This document shows, piece by piece, positions 1-12,028 of a stretch of DNA of 64,000 nucleotides (its first letter is position 1; each line of letters starts with the position of its first letter). The position numbers were made by a program, and so were the translations under genes. Source of the stretch: Rhytidiadelphus loreus (lineage: Eukaryota; Streptophyta; Bryopsida; Hypnales; Hylocomiaceae). The DNA lies in NCBI GenBank assembly GCA_947034895.1, contig OX344764.1:19344001-19408000 (forward strand), read 5' to 3'. Under the pieces are notes generated by a model. That model was not told the DNA's origin, did not search any database, and was given only the letters and a program-made list of their open reading frames with translations.

Positions 1-414
1 TTATTTGTTAATAATAATTAGTTACAAATTTTTGAAGTAAAAAGATACACTGTAAAACTAAAAAATAACTTTCACACCCCTATATTATATAAGAAAAAAA
101 AATCTAAAAAATGAACTAAATATTCCTAAAAATAACTCATTATTGAAAGCTCATTTTGAGTTGAATATTGACTCAATGGTCATCTAAATGTGTCCTCTAT
201 AATTATTTGAGTTGAAAAACATGCCATTTTAGTTCATTTTCAACCTCTTCTAGAAATCATTTCATGAATATTTTATTTGAGTTGGAAATTTTGGCAATAG
301 AAAGCTATAGTCGTTATTAAATAATGTTCAAAATTTTAGGTTGAAATTATAGTTGATTAGAAACCACTTGTTTGTGCGTGGTTTGTTATAGTAGAACTAA
401 GTGCACCCCCCAAG
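1..414. mobile_element. Right-hand part of a MITE (partial copy, cut by window edge)
   Basis: This segment matches 48,910-49,318 almost base for base, including a small hairpin (AACCAC...GTGGTT) about 45 bp from its right end. Here the right end reads through a C-run into CCCCCCAAG at 406-414, the inverse of the CTTGGGGGG that opens the complete copy at 48,754. The left end lies outside the window. The element abuts the decayed gene that follows, whose minus-strand reading frame ends inside it, so the insertion may have removed that gene's 3' end. Confidence 0.7.
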
Positions 415-1946
415 AAATACATTCTTCACCGGGGTGGTCTTTGGTGTCGCCTTCAAATCCAATTTGGGATTCAGAATCTTCTGGGCTTTTGTAATCTTCT
501 TCATGGCCGAGGATGTTCCAACCACTGGTCCTGGCCTGATTGTTGTCTGTAGGGCCGTATGCAATTGGGTCACCTCAGAAAAGTCTCCACCAGATAAATC
601 TACAAACAATGCTTGGTCCAATTGCAAGAGCGGATCAAGATTACCTATCAATTGGAGCATCTCCTTCAGTGCCGTCTCAATCCGGGATTCAAAGTTGACC
701 AAGATGGTAACGACCTTTGTTCTGGTAATGTGGCCTTTTTGTATCATCTAGTTGTTCCAAAGAGTGAATCTGGTGATCACATCCGTGGGTGGATCGATTA
801 ACGTTCTTAGTTTCCGGACAAGGTCTATTGTTTCTGTCACCTTCTTGTTCGCAATGTTCATCTCCCCTAGTCCCCTTCTGCCCAACTCGCGTGCTCCCGG
901 AAATGGTTCCGTTCCTGATCGATGGTCCAGATCCACTCCTCCATTTGGCGCAACACTTCCAGATCTGGTCTTCTGTGAAGGGCATCGAGTACCTCGGTTT
1001 TATTTGCCACGCCCAACTTCTCGCACACGCTCCAAATCAAGGTCGTCATCCTCTCATTCGTCCCCTTTGTGGTACTCAACCAATTGATGGTGGACTTCCT
1101 TCGTGTTGAGGGATTGTCCGGCAAACCACACTTCAACTCCGGCTTCTCTTCTTCTTCTTCAGATTCGGAGGCTTCCAGATCCTTTTCCAAGGAGAGTCCG
1201 TATTTCAAAAAGTTTTTCCCTTGGCGGTACGTGATCATTTCCGGAATCCGGATCACTTAGCATCTCCTGTAAATGGTAGAGGTGGAAGAGGTAGGGGCTA
1301 ATCGGGCTAGACCTCTTACCCACAACATTTTTTGCTAACTTATCTACTATGAAGTGGATGATCAACCCCCAACTCATAGGTCTAGAAGCCAGATTTTTCC
1401 TATCTCTTAGAGCTCTAAAGACGGTGTTTGCTAAAATAACTATAATCCAGATGGGCTTTTCCGGATACAAGATCGGGCTGAGGAATTCAAGCAATTACTA
1501 GTCCCAAGGACTTTGGCAGTCGCTTGCGGCATATCCCTCCTTCGGATTGGCTGGATTCCGGAAACTATTACTACGAACTTATTAGTCTGGCCGGCCCATC
1601 CGGCTCCTTTGCTCGGGGCAAAGTATATGCTTGCCCACATCTCCGCGGTCCAGGCCTTAGGATGCCCTCTAACAGTCAACTAGTATTGGTTGGAAATTCC
1701 GTTAATGAGTTTTTCAATCATATCCTCGTTCTGGATGGTCCACGACTTTCTCAGAAATCCGAGACAATCCATTGTTGTCAAGTCATCCTCCAACTGCTGG
1801 AAGCGTTCCAGATCCATAGAAATACCCAGACTAATCATCTGGGCCGTCACTACCAATTTCCACGGCTTGCTGGGTTCCACCATGACTACCGACACACTAC
1901 CACAAATTTCAATGCAATCGGCACCGGCCTTCCTTTCTCTCCCTAA
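397..1946 (-). pseudogene. Frameshifted protein-coding remnant, function unknown
   Basis: Five minus-strand open segments follow one another in different frames: about 1,895-1,680, 1,679-1,440, 1,494-1,159, 1,256-867 and 936-397. The junction near 1,240 is clear: one frame runs into HLQEMLSD and the sense continues in another frame as PEMITYRQGKNFLKYG. Base composition is richer in GC than the flanks. Recognisable traits are a Trp-rich stretch (AWTAEMWASIYFAP), an acidic run (SESEEEEEKPE) and amphipathic helices. The layout is gag-like or like genes carried by transposons, but I do not recognise a family. At least three frameshifts make it a pseudogene, and the 3' end is cut by the element at 1-414. 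Confidence 0.5.
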
Positions 1947-1980
1947 TGTAGTCCTAGCTCACCACTCTTTCACTTACTAA

Positions 1981-2432
1981 GCGCGGCGCAATGAAACGCG
2001 GAGAAAAGAGAAAGAATGAGGGTGGCGGTAAGGTTTAAGTATTGTTAGAGGTTCCAGATTCGCTGATCCAACCTCGTTCCCGTAAGTTCTTTAGCCGAAA
2101 CTAGGCTATGGGTCCCACTAGTCTGAAACTTTCCAATTTTCAGCTACTGGTTCCGAGTTGCTCCATAACCTTGATTACAATTTTAGTTTTCCTACTAAGG
2201 TACTATTCTCTAATTTTTATTTTTGGCTATTAATTTCCTATCCCTATGCAAAATTTGAATTTTTTCTCGTACTTTAGTCCTATTACATTTTTTTTTTAAA
2301 TTTTCAGATGTTGCATACTTCCACAGTTACATGTGTCCAAAGTATCTTTTTTTCTCTAGAATTTGGTAGTTGTCATAGAAATGGTAGTTTTGGAGTGGTT
2401 TTGGTGAAAACATAGTCCAAATCATTTAGGAG
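1981..2432. mobile_element. AT-rich spacer ending in a truncated TTAA-type element
   Basis: No gene is seen. From about 2,290 the sequence matches the right-hand end of the ~0.95-kb TTAA family (compare 22,900-23,072): a 'GGAGTGGTTTTGGTGAAAAC' stretch, then CATTTAGGAG and TTAA at 2,433-2,436. The left end of the element is missing. Confidence 0.45.
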
Positions 2433-3834
2433 TTAAAATGGATATTGCATTCCCAAGAAACTAATGAGTATTTCTATCTCTAAGAGAAGTTAGATAAAAA
2501 CACGCTAGAAATTTACGTAATAAAAAATTGTCATGATGGGCCAAGAATCCCATGAAGTGATTTTTGGTCCTTTAGAGGGAGTTCAATTTCACAACATAGC
2601 AAACACCTATCAAATAGTGTGTCTAAATGTGAAATTATTTATGGAGAATTGAACCTAAATCTGTAACCATAGTGATCACTATTAGAAATATATGAAAATG
2701 AAGTACAATATGTTGAAGAACTATTGCATATTCCTTTAAAAAAAAAAGGATGCTGAAGTGGAAGTTCGTAGTTTAAAGTTTAAACTTTGAAACAGAGAAA
2801 TATTCACTTTTGAAGTCCATATGAGTAGAGCATCAATCAAAGACAATGGATTTTCTAATACATTAACCACAATGACTTTGTCATGCAATAGCTTATCATA
2901 TAGTCCTTCACATTGTACATTTATTTTGAAGGTGCTTATAAGCAAGGTTTTGAAATTAAAATTATTATCAATAGTTTTTTTTTACTTTGAATTATTGTTT
3001 TGTACTTTTTCTTTTTCTTTCTCATTACAATATAACCTCTTCTATAAATTTGTTTTTCTCCCTTCAATTTGCACTTTTACATATATTTATTTTAGTTAAT
3101 ATTGGATTTCATATTTTTTTATTTTTTTAAAGTTCTAGTTTTCATATCTAAATTACTTCACTTTCATGTCCATCATAGGTATCAATATTTGGTTTTGACA
3201 CCTTAAAGAAGTAGGTGTTCAATTTATTGGACATTGGTTTTTTCATATTATGATGTCAAATTTAAATGCAATAGCATGGCTATCACATTTAATATGGTGA
3301 AAGTATAATCTTGGAGTATTTGTTTTGAATTTTACAACTATCTAACACTTTCTCAATTACAAAATTGTAGTTATTTCGTCCTTTGTTGTGCATTCAAGTT
3401 AGTTGGAGTACAAATAGTAGATATATTGCACTAGATGATATGGGGAAGCCCATTTTGTAAATGACAAAGTTCACAATTGAGAAGTAGGTCTTATTGAGTA
3501 ACTTTGGGATCTTCATTTGGGGTCATTTGGGCCTCACAAGCACTTCTAATGCAAGTTTGACTATATTAGTAAGCACCACTGTCATAGATCTTGTAAAGTA
3601 CAAGTTGAAGAAAAACGTTATAGTAGCACATGCTCCACAAGACATCTTTGCACTAGAAGAAATCCATATTTCAGGTGATGGATTTTAGGTGACATTCACT
3701 ATAACAATCCGTGTTTTTATGTAAATAATAACTTCCAATGTAACATCAAGTTGAATCTTCAAAAATCATTTGAAGCAAATCTCTAGATAGTTTTCAAATT
3801 TTGACCGTAAAAAAACTTTCTACTCTTCATGCTT

Positions 3835-5008
3835 GGTGGTTGCAAGAGAGACCGAACAATTTTGGTAGCATTCTACCAAAATTGCAATTTTTTGCCCTCA
3901 GTAATATAAGTACTAAAATACTATGAAACAGAACAATCTCAACCATTGATCTGAAAAATTGATGGCTAATAGTACTTTGGACTACATGTAAGTCCTAAAA
4001 AAGTACTATTTGAAAAAAAGACAGTTTGTCATAGAAATTGATACAAATAGGTATTAATTTATAAAAATATAAAAATCATGAACAAAAAAACTAAGAATTG
4101 GCCATTTGTAAAGACTTGATAGTGATTACATTTCACCAAAAAATAGAAATTGAAACCATCTTGAATGTTGGGAATGTTGTGTGCAACGAACCCTTATTTG
4201 CATGCATGTGGAGGACAAAAGATAGTTTAAAAAAATTCTTTTGTAGGCATGTGCCCGTCTAGTGTGGGAAGAACCCACAAAAATTTCAAGGGTATATCAT
4301 AATTTTTGGATACCCCATAATACTACAAAACCCGAAATTGCAAAGTGTGACAAACTAGTTAAATTGAATTTTAATTAATGTAAAATAGCCCATTGTGGTT
4401 AGAATAAGAAGTTTGACATCATTTGGTTATTGAAAATTTTCAATTTTTCCCCCACAATAGTACAAGTGTGAGAAACAATGAGGGCAATTGAAATTATATT
4501 TTTTTTGACAAAGTATGAATTTGCTAAGAATTTTTGAAGTGCTCAATGCATTTTTGCCCATAAGAGTTTGTAGACTACCTCAAAACCAACAAAATTTGAA
4601 TCCATTGTGCTCATTTAGCTCACCTAAAGTAGTCAAAGTCTTTTCTAGCATGGAAGGCCTAAAAAGTCAAATCTCGCAATGAATTCTCACTGAAAAATTG
4701 GAAGTTCCTAATGAAGTCACTAACTACTTCATTATTATCATGTAAGACATGCATTGAAGCCAAAATCTGAAAATATTGAAAACCCCCATAATGGGGTCAT
4801 TTAGTAGGTGACCACAATGGGCTAATTTACCTTATAGAATGTTTTTTCAATTTTTTTGAAAAACAAAGAATCTCATGACTTCCAAGTTAGCCATCTCTAG
4901 TAAAAATTTCAAGTACGTTGACTTCATTTTCCAAAAGTTATAGTTGATGGCAACTTTGTCACTCCAATTGTGACGCAAAATAGTACCAGTCTTTCTTGTA
5001 ATCACTTA
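3835..5008. mobile_element. Inverted-repeat DNA element inserted in repeat A
   Basis: Repeat B is continuous at this point (29,940 region), so this 1.17-kb block is an insertion in A. Its ends are imperfect inverted repeats: GTGGTTGCAAGAGAGACCG at the left, and at the right the complement of TGATTACAAGAAAGACTG. GCTT flanks both sides (3,831-3,834 and 5,009-5,012), a possible target duplication. No transposase frame is present. The superfamily is unresolved. Confidence 0.5.
4380..4832. mobile_element. Possible nested short inverted-repeat element
   Basis: TAAAATAGCCCATTGTGGT at about 4,381-4,399 is matched in inverted orientation by ACCACAATGGGCTAATTTA at about 4,811-4,829, leaving ~410 bp between. 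This looks like a MITE nested inside the 3,835-5,008 element. No clear target duplication is visible. Confidence 0.35.
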
Positions 5009-5814
5009 GCTTTACATTGCCTCTTTTGATGCAAACTTCAAAAAAATTATGGAACTTATATTTTAAAACACATTTGTATTTTGTCCCAAACACTTAGGTC
5101 TTTAGGACTTTAGGGGTTACAAGTTGTTACAAGTTGTGATCCAATTTGAACATTAATTTCTTGGCATTCTTGGCGTTTCAAATTATTTTTTCTTGAATTT
5201 ACTTCATCAACAAATATCAACAATTATCATACACCTTAACAAAGATATCCATTAAGCTCAAGTCAAAGATTCACCTTATACTCATTGCATTACTATAGAC
5301 TTAATTCTTACACTACAACAATGGTAGTGTTTTATGACTGCAAAAATATGACTGAAGATGACTAGCGACTACTCATAGTCATATTCTTGAAGGTCAATAC
5401 CTTGAGAAGAAATATGACTGCAAAATATGACTGTCAGTCGTTTTTGGGCCTTGTACTTCATGGGCGTATATTATACGTCCATTGGGAACACCAAAGTATT
5501 TCATAGGGAATGGTAGGGAACTCGTTTGAGAACATTGAGTTATATTATTGGTCATATTTTCATGGTAGTAACATTTTTTTGTTTTAGGGCAACCTAAAAA
5601 AAACATGGGCAATCAAAAAAAATATAGACAAGCCATTGTTTAAAATTTTGAAACCTAATCACCACTTTTTAGTGTTTTGAAACCCTAGCCGTCATTTTTT
5701 TTTAGGTTTTGAAACCTTAGCCATCATTTTTTAGGGTTTTGAAACCTTAGCCACTACTTCTTTTGACTCTTCTTCCTTACTTTTTGTTGTCTCTTGTCTC
5801 TTGTCTCTTTGAGT

Positions 5815-6120
5815 TCACTCTTGTTTCTTAGTTGTTGTGTTTTGTTGCTTTTTGAGTTCACTTTTGTTTCTTAATTGTTGTGTTTTATTGCATTTTGAGT
5901 TCACTCTTGTTTCTTAATTGTTGTGTTTTATTGCATTTTGAGTTCATTTTTGTTCCTTAATTGCTGTGTTTTGTTGCATCTTGAGTTCATTTTTGTTTCT
6001 TAGTTGTTGTATTTTGTTGCATCTTGAATTCACTTTTGCTTCTTAGTTGTTGTCTTTTGTTGCATCTTGAGTTACTCTTACTTCTTAGAGTTGTTGTCTT
6101 TTGTTGCATCTTCACTCTTG
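5815..6120 (+). repeat. T-rich tandem repeat inside the CACTA element
   Basis: About five imperfect ~60-bp units contain 'GAGTTCA-TTTTGTTTCTTA' followed by 'TTGTTGTGTTTTGTTGCA'. Units decay toward the right. Low-complexity reading frames here (6,067-6,435) are artefacts of composition. Confidence 0.7.
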
Positions 6121-6884
6121 CTTCTTGTTTTTTTCTTCTTGCATCTTAATTCTTTCTTCTTTCTTACTTTTTGTTCTCTCTTTTTGTTTCTTATTTCTTT
6201 TTGTTGCATCTTAACTCTTTTTTGTTGTTTCTTGTTTCCTCTTAGTAGTTGCTCCTTATTGTTTTTTGTGCATCTTAACTTGTATTTGTTGTTATCTTTT
6301 AACATTTTTTGCCTTTTTTCTTCTTGTTCCTTACATCACCGTTGTTTTTCTTCTTACCCTAAATTTGTATTACATATTTTCTATTGTTGTAAACTTTTGA
6401 AGATTGAGCTTTGTTGTATGTTCATTAAAAATTAACCTCCTATTTCTTTAATTGTATATGCAGGCAACAAAATTGGAACAAAGTCATTGGAGGCTACTTG
6501 CAACTCACTTCATATTATTGTAAGAAATATAGTCTCTATTGACTTGTATAAATAATTCATTGTGATATACATATTTTGTATTTGTGACTAATAGATTATA
6601 AATGTCATTGAAAGGAGTCACATTTCTTCTTATATATTTCCTCTCCAATATAATTGTTTCTTGTATATCTTTAAAATCATATGTATTTGTTTTTAACTAC
6701 TTGAAATCTTTTATTCAATTGTTAAATCATTTTAATGTATGATTGCAAATATACTTAGGTATCCTACAACCATTGTATGATTTGTTTAATTCATAGTTCA
6801 AAATACATATCAATAAAAAAATGACTACTTCGAGTCACAAAATGATTATAATAATTTCCAAAAAATGACTAGGAGCTCTCAATA

Positions 6885-7320
6885 TGACTGAAAAATATGA
6901 CTGAGAAGAGTCGTTTTACAAATCATCAAAAAATATGACTCACCGTAGTCATATTTTACATGATTGCAAAATATGACTCACCACAGTCATATTCCACATG
7001 ACTGCAAAATATGACTGACCACAGTCATATTCCACATGACTGCAAAATATGACTGACCACAGTCATATTTCACGTCATCAAAAAATATGACTCAACACAA
7101 TCATATTCCAGAAAATATGACCGACCATAGTCATATTCCACGTCATCAAAAAATATGACTCAATGCAGTTATATTCCACAAAATATGACTTACCACAATC
7201 ATATTCCACATCATCAAAAAATATGACTCAACGCAGTCATATTTCACAAAATATGACTGACTAATTATATTCCACGTCATCAAAAAATATGACTCAACGC
7301 AGTCATATTCTACATAGGAT
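6885..7320. repeat. Subterminal repeat array of the CACTA element
   Basis: At least six ~60-bp units pair ATATGACT(G/C)A with its complement (C/T)AGTCATAT, separated by CATCAAAAA or CCACA. The motif continues to the right terminus. Such arrays are the binding platform for CACTA transposases in known families. Here it is far denser on the right than on the left. Confidence 0.8.
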
Positions 7321-8290
7321 TTTTTCATTTACCCGGGCAGCTCAATAAAAAGTCAAAGAAAGTCAAAATATACGCCTTGTTGGCATACTATAGCTCATTA
7401 TGGGTATTTATACCCCTCAACTTATATGACTGCCAATATGACTGATGTCTGAAGCGACTGCTTCTAAACGACTGCTGCAGTCATATTTTGAGTCATCTAC
7501 AGTGATTTCCGCGCCAGTCATATTTTTTGATTTTACGACTGACTGCAGTCATTTTTTGCAGTCATAAAAGACTGCTTTTGTTGTAGTGTTAAGTCTTGGA
7601 CGCAACCTTATAGTTAAGGTAGATAGTCTAAAAAATTCATACAACACTACAGTTTCCTAGAAAATCATTCATACAACACTTTTAGTCATTGGCACCATTA
7701 CAAGGTTAACTAATCCAAACATTCAAGGCAAGAATTAAGAGATACTAAGGTTAGAAGTTGAATCATAATCACCTTGATGAAGTGAGGTCATTCAACTTTG
7801 AAAATTGTCCATAAGAAATAATGTGGAATATATTAATTAACATGTAAAAGGCAATCCAAAGGATTCTAGGTTTGAAAGGGTTAATTCAATTGATCATATT
7901 GTGAAAAATATAATCTACATGAGGCCATATTTTATGTCACTAGAATCAATGAATAGAATTATACATGTTGGTCTAAAACTAAATCAAATTATCAAAAATG
8001 AAAAAGAAAGGTTCCATATGACCTACTCAAATTGGCTCAAATAACATGAGATCAAATTGGAAACCTTCGTCCTTTACGTGTTAAATTAATTGCAACCTTG
8101 CAAATTCAATCAAATATTCAATTTCACATCCCTCCAAAGATTTCGTCACCTTTTCTATTTCAATTCTAAGGCCAAAGCAGTAAAATTGAACAAAATCGAG
8201 TCCTAAAATTGGAACTCAACCAAGTTAACCCTTAAATGATGACTTACACGATGAGCTGGTGACCGTGGAAAAATACGGGCTGTGAACAGT

Positions 8291-8705
8291 AGGGGTAGTC
8301 ACACCTTCTTCACTTGGCACTTGGAGAATGGAGAATGAGAAGTTGGTAAGGGTTTGGAGGACCCAGTGGGACGTGGTGGGTGAAGAAGGTGTGACACCCC
8401 TAAAAGATGTGTTGAGGGTGGAGAATGAAAAAAGTGGAGAATCTACTTACCTAAACCTAAGATTAGATGGAAAGTTGGAGGGAAACCAACAACAACAAAG
8501 GTAAAAGTGGCATGGAAAGATAAAAGTGTAGGGCACAAAGGAATATACTTAGTTGGATATATTTTCCGCACTCCCAATCTTCACCTCCCGAGGTGAAGAC
8601 TAAGAGTGTGGAAGATATATCCAACTGAGTATATTCTACCAACATGAAGCCAACCCCAAGCCGCCACTTTTCCATTCTCCAAGTGAAGAAGGTGTGACTA
8701 CCCCT
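8291..8705. mobile_element. Fold-back / MITE-like element with 35-bp terminal inverted repeats
   Basis: AGGGGTAGTCACACCTTCTT at 8,291 is inverted exactly at 8,705, and the match runs on for about 28-35 bp. AGT flanks both sides (8,288-8,290 and 8,706-8,708), a possible 3-bp target duplication. A third, internal copy of the terminus lies at 8,381-8,402. The right half holds a second palindrome (about 8,541-8,637) centred on CCTCCCGAGG at about 8,584-8,593. No coding capacity is seen. Confidence 0.75.
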
Positions 8706-9948
8706 AGTGTCGACCTCTGCAAGACCATTTCCGCGCGTTCAACAGTGGCGGCCCAGTGCCAGGTAATTTCAGCAGTCGGGCAGCCCGACCTCAGCAGGAG
8801 TTGGAACAGTAGAAACCGTGACGTCTCTGCCTGTCATTGCCTTGGTCACACCTTCTGGAACAGTGATTTCCAGGAACGACCACATCCCTGGCAAAGTACT
8901 TTGTGTGCAAGCTACTGCATATGACGCCTAGTATGCTAACTTTCTAAACATTTGTTCTCGAAATGTGCACCGGATTTGGGAGACGTGAAAGTAAGATGTG
9001 TGAAGCGAGTGAGCTTGCTTGGTAGTTGCTTCACTTGAGAATTTCTGGTCACATGCAAAGCTCTGAATGTGCATGAGAAGGACTTTTCTGCTGCATCCAA
9101 GTCTGTGGCAAGTAAGTTTGGAATTGGTAGCTCACACAAATTTCTGAAATCTGAAACCAACTGATGTACTACAAACATATCCAGAGTTAGCCTCGACATC
9201 AAGAACTCAATCCGCCTGCAAAGCTTCTAATAGGCACTGCAACGAACTCAACAAGTTTTGTAGTAAGCTTGTAACATCACTGCCATTCCTGAAGCGAAGC
9301 AATAAAACGATGAAAAACAAGTCTAATGAAAATCAATCACCACTCATGACTTCGGAATAGGTCTAGAAGGTGGTCCACGATCCTCAGCATGTTGACGGGC
9401 ATGTTGATTGCAGAATAACTTCCATCACTTTCCACCTGACAAATTGGATTCCACGGGAATCCCTGCATTCCACACGATAAGCCTGTTGTTTAAGCCTTCT
9501 GTCCAAGAAACTCGAGTACTATCATCTTCCACGACTCAATATGCAGAAGACATTCTTGTTCGAACCAGCTCTTAATGAATTGTTTTGTGATACTGTTCAT
9601 ATATATGATATTGTTCACATGTAGCAAGCCCTCTAGTTTCACTACCCCACTGTTTGATATGTCAATGCTTGCATGCTCGTCCCGAATTTGCAAGACGACA
9701 ATCATTGAACGACAGAATTCACAAAGCTAATATTGAACAAGTGGGAACTGAAAGGTCAAAGATTAAAAAAACAAGCACCTTCTTCCGCGGTGCAATCCAG
9801 CAACAATTCAACCCGCAAAGGTACACAACAAACTCACAAATAACAAGATCCAATGACACAAGGGTTGGAACTATGTTTTACCCGTACGGCTCCTACATTC
9901 TCAACAGCTTCCAATGTTTTGCCTGAACAGTTCAAGCCAATCATTCAA
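8706..9948 (-). other. Gene-poor spacer with possible exon debris on the minus strand
   Basis: Composition is more balanced than the AT-rich flanks. A stop-free minus-strand stretch at about 8,775-8,925 includes FLEITVPEGVTKAMTGRDV, and further unlinked minus-strand frames lie at 8,936-9,202 and 9,490-9,705. They cannot be joined into a sensible protein by eye and match no family I recognise. They may be fragments of a degraded gene or transposon. Confidence 0.25.
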
Positions 9949-9952
9949 TTAG

Positions 9953-10876
9953 CCCCTAAAGTACCAAAGTCCCCTTGGGGAACACTTGGGATTTTGGGCA
10001 GGCTCGTGTGACCTCAAATTTTGACCTGATTTTTTAAAACTTTTTTTGAAGATAAGAAATCAGATCAGCTTTCTAAAAATACTATTTTTTTTTCCAATTG
10101 GTGTCCAGGAGCAAAAGTTATGCCGCTCAAAGTTTAAAAAGCAGTTCGCTGGGCAAAAATAAAAACACACCAAAAAAAAAAAAATCTTAATTTTTAATTT
10201 TTTTCTGAAAGATTATGTTTTTGTCTACATTTGAAGCTTTGATTCATTCTATTTGGACTAATAATGAGAAAGGTTATGGACAATCTCATTTTTTGGGCAA
10301 TCTACTCATCTTCAGAGAAAAAAACTTTTAGAATTCATTTTTGAATTCAATTTTGAGTTTTTTTCAATTCTTTTTTTTTTGGTACCGTAAAGTTTGCTTG
10401 CAAGAAGAGTCTCACCGTTGGGATTATGATGTTTCAATTCCATCTTAGAGATATTAACAATTTAGAGTTTTGTTCAATTTTGGACCTACTTGTACTTAAT
10501 AATTTCTTTATATGTGAAAATCAAGTTTTGACATTCTGAAATTTTTATCCCCAACTCTCAACTCAAATACTCAACATAAAAAATTTTCACTTTATGGTGT
10601 GTAGTACAAAAAAAATCCACAAATGGCGGTCAAAGTCATCTGAAATTGCTGGCCAGCATTCAAAAAAACTTGTTTTTCCAACTTCAAATGCTAATATCTT
10701 CTAATCCGTACAGTCAAACTTCATGAAATTTTTACCACATGATTCAAGACAAGTTAATTACAAGATCCCACGGTTAGATCCAAAAAAAATGTTTTTTTTG
10801 GTTTCTTGGGTGATCGCAGCAGAAATGGCAGTTTTCAGTGGTTTTGGAGCCAGAAAATGCCGTGGTATATTAGGGG
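9953..10876. mobile_element. TTAA-family element with a TTAG target duplication
   Basis: The left terminus CCCCTAAAGTACCAAAG at 9,953 and the inverted right terminus (complement CCCCTAATATACCA) ending at 10,876 bound a 924-bp non-coding element. TTAG flanks both sides directly (9,949-9,952 and 10,877-10,880). The element is inverted relative to its relative at 47,721-48,629: their outer ~40 bp correspond left to right. Confidence 0.8.
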
Positions 10877-10880
10877 TTAG

Positions 10881-11352
10881 ATAGGAAAAGATGATCAAAG
10901 TCGTTGATAGAAAATAGCTAATGGTCCTACTCATTTGCCTTTGGAGACTTCTTAGATGTCTAGTACAGAAGAAACTTCAATTTGGAGAATTCAATCCAAA
11001 TATTTCAATCAAAGTAAGAGAATGTAATGGAAGCCTTCCGATTACTGCATTTATTAACATTTGACATAGTTATAAAGTAAAACAACAGAAAATAGGGCAG
11101 AGCAAAACATGGAAAGACGTATTGGTGAAATGATGATGAGCCTCAATAAAAATTTAAACGCATTCCCCACAAAAGCCCAACTACAGCTAAATAATTTAAG
11201 CAATTCAACATTGACAACCCCATGAGCCAAAGAATGATTAAATCCTTTGTAACCCTAAAAAAATCCCTACAAGAAAGCAGGAGGAGACAATCACATGACT
11301 CGACAACTCGATTCTAGTAATGAATCTTGATAAAACTGAGAGGAATTGCGGA
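10881..11352. other. AT-rich spacer, nothing recognised
   Basis: No reading frame, repeat or RNA gene is visible between the TTAG-flanked element and the GC-rich hairpin element. Confidence 0.5.
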
Positions 11353-11636
11353 TTCGTAAACCACTCCCGGGAAGTGCGCCGTTCATTTCCCGGGAGGCTT
11401 CTGCAGCGTAATGCCCGATTACGCAGGTTTTCTTGCGTAATCGGGCATTACGGATTTCTCATCCGATTTTGATTCTTCATCCCCGAGTTTCATCCCTTTT
11501 TGCTCGTGGTTTACGCCGGTCAATGCCTCTCGTCGTCGGGCTTTTTGGAAAAAAAAGCACCTCCTTGTCGGGCTCCGCCCTCCTCGTCAGCCCTTTTTTT
11601 TCCAAAAAGCCCTCCTCCTCGGGCATTGCCCTATAC
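11353..11636 (-). mobile_element. GC-rich hairpin-chain element, copy 1
   Basis: It is a ~285-bp GC-rich island made of consecutive stem-loops. TCCCGGGAA pairs with TTCCCGGGA around 11,380. A perfect 18-bp stem (CGTAATGCCCGATTACGC) lies at 11,407-11,424 with 11,435-11,452. A ~21-bp stem beginning GGGCTTTTTGGAAAA lies at about 11,538-11,560 with 11,588-11,611, its loop containing GGGCTCCGCCC. The end is GGGCATTGCCC then TATAC. The inverse-orientation relative at 14,702-15,002 shares the ends and layout. Reading frames here are incidental. Confidence 0.7.
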
Positions 11637-11639
11637 CAA

Positions 11640-12028
11640 GAAACCTTGAATTCCCATAGACTGTTGGTCATGAGCATCCCTTCTTAAAACCAACATTGAA
11701 CAACCACGTTCCTGAAACGGAAGGAAAGGAACTAACTAGAGAAACTACCATATTCAGCATCACAATGATGTACAAATGTGAATGCCCCACCTCGAATAAA
11801 AAAAGAATGACAAATGTAGCACAAGTCAGCAAGTCAACACAGAAAGTAGCCCGGGTATGGAAATTATAAGATGGGCAATGTGGGCCTTCTAAGAATCTGT
11901 GACTCTCTATAAATATCAGTTCCTTCAATGACGCTGATTTTGCATAGCGTGATGCCGCACGGCTTCAAGAGAAAAAAAAAATGGATGGAAAACGGCTCTT
12001 TTCTATTCAGTAGACTGTTTCAATGATC
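11640..12028. other. Spacer upstream of P450 block 1
   Basis: No convincing gene or repeat is seen. The shared tandem block begins at about 12,029. Confidence 0.4.

Larger units (their letters stand above)
5311..7588. mobile_element. Non-autonomous CACTA (En/Spm-type) transposon
   Basis: The left end begins CACTACAACAA at 5,311 and the right end is its inverse, TTGTTGTAGTG, finishing at 7,588. Both sides carry the 3-bp duplication TTA (5,308-5,310 and 7,589-7,591), the hallmark of this superfamily. Subterminal regions are packed with ATATGACTG and its complement CAGTCATAT, densest at 6,840-7,590, as expected for transposase-binding repeats. The interior has T-rich tandem repeats but no transposase, so it depends on a partner element elsewhere. 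It interrupts dispersed repeat copy A. Confidence 0.9.
2437..8215. repeat. Long dispersed repeat, copy A (interrupted)
   Basis: Segments 2,437-3,834, about 5,009-5,060 and about 7,855-8,160 match 28,262-29,282, 29,625-30,225 and 30,876-31,010 (copy B) in the same order and orientation at roughly 85-90% by eye. Both copies carry only short, unconvincing reading frames, so the repeat is non-coding or long dead. Copy A is split by a 1.17-kb inverted-repeat element (3,835-5,008) and a CACTA element (5,311-7,588) that copy B lacks. Copy B carries two other insertions that copy A lacks. Confidence 0.75.

Noticed and set aside
6067..6435. 122-codon hydrophobic plus-strand frame
   Set aside because: It is made of Leu/Phe/Ser/Cys from a T-rich tandem repeat inside a CACTA element; no coding signature.
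6885..7320. CRISPR-like regular array
   Set aside because: Repeats and intervening sequences are both repetitive and belong to CACTA subterminal DNA in a eukaryotic genome.
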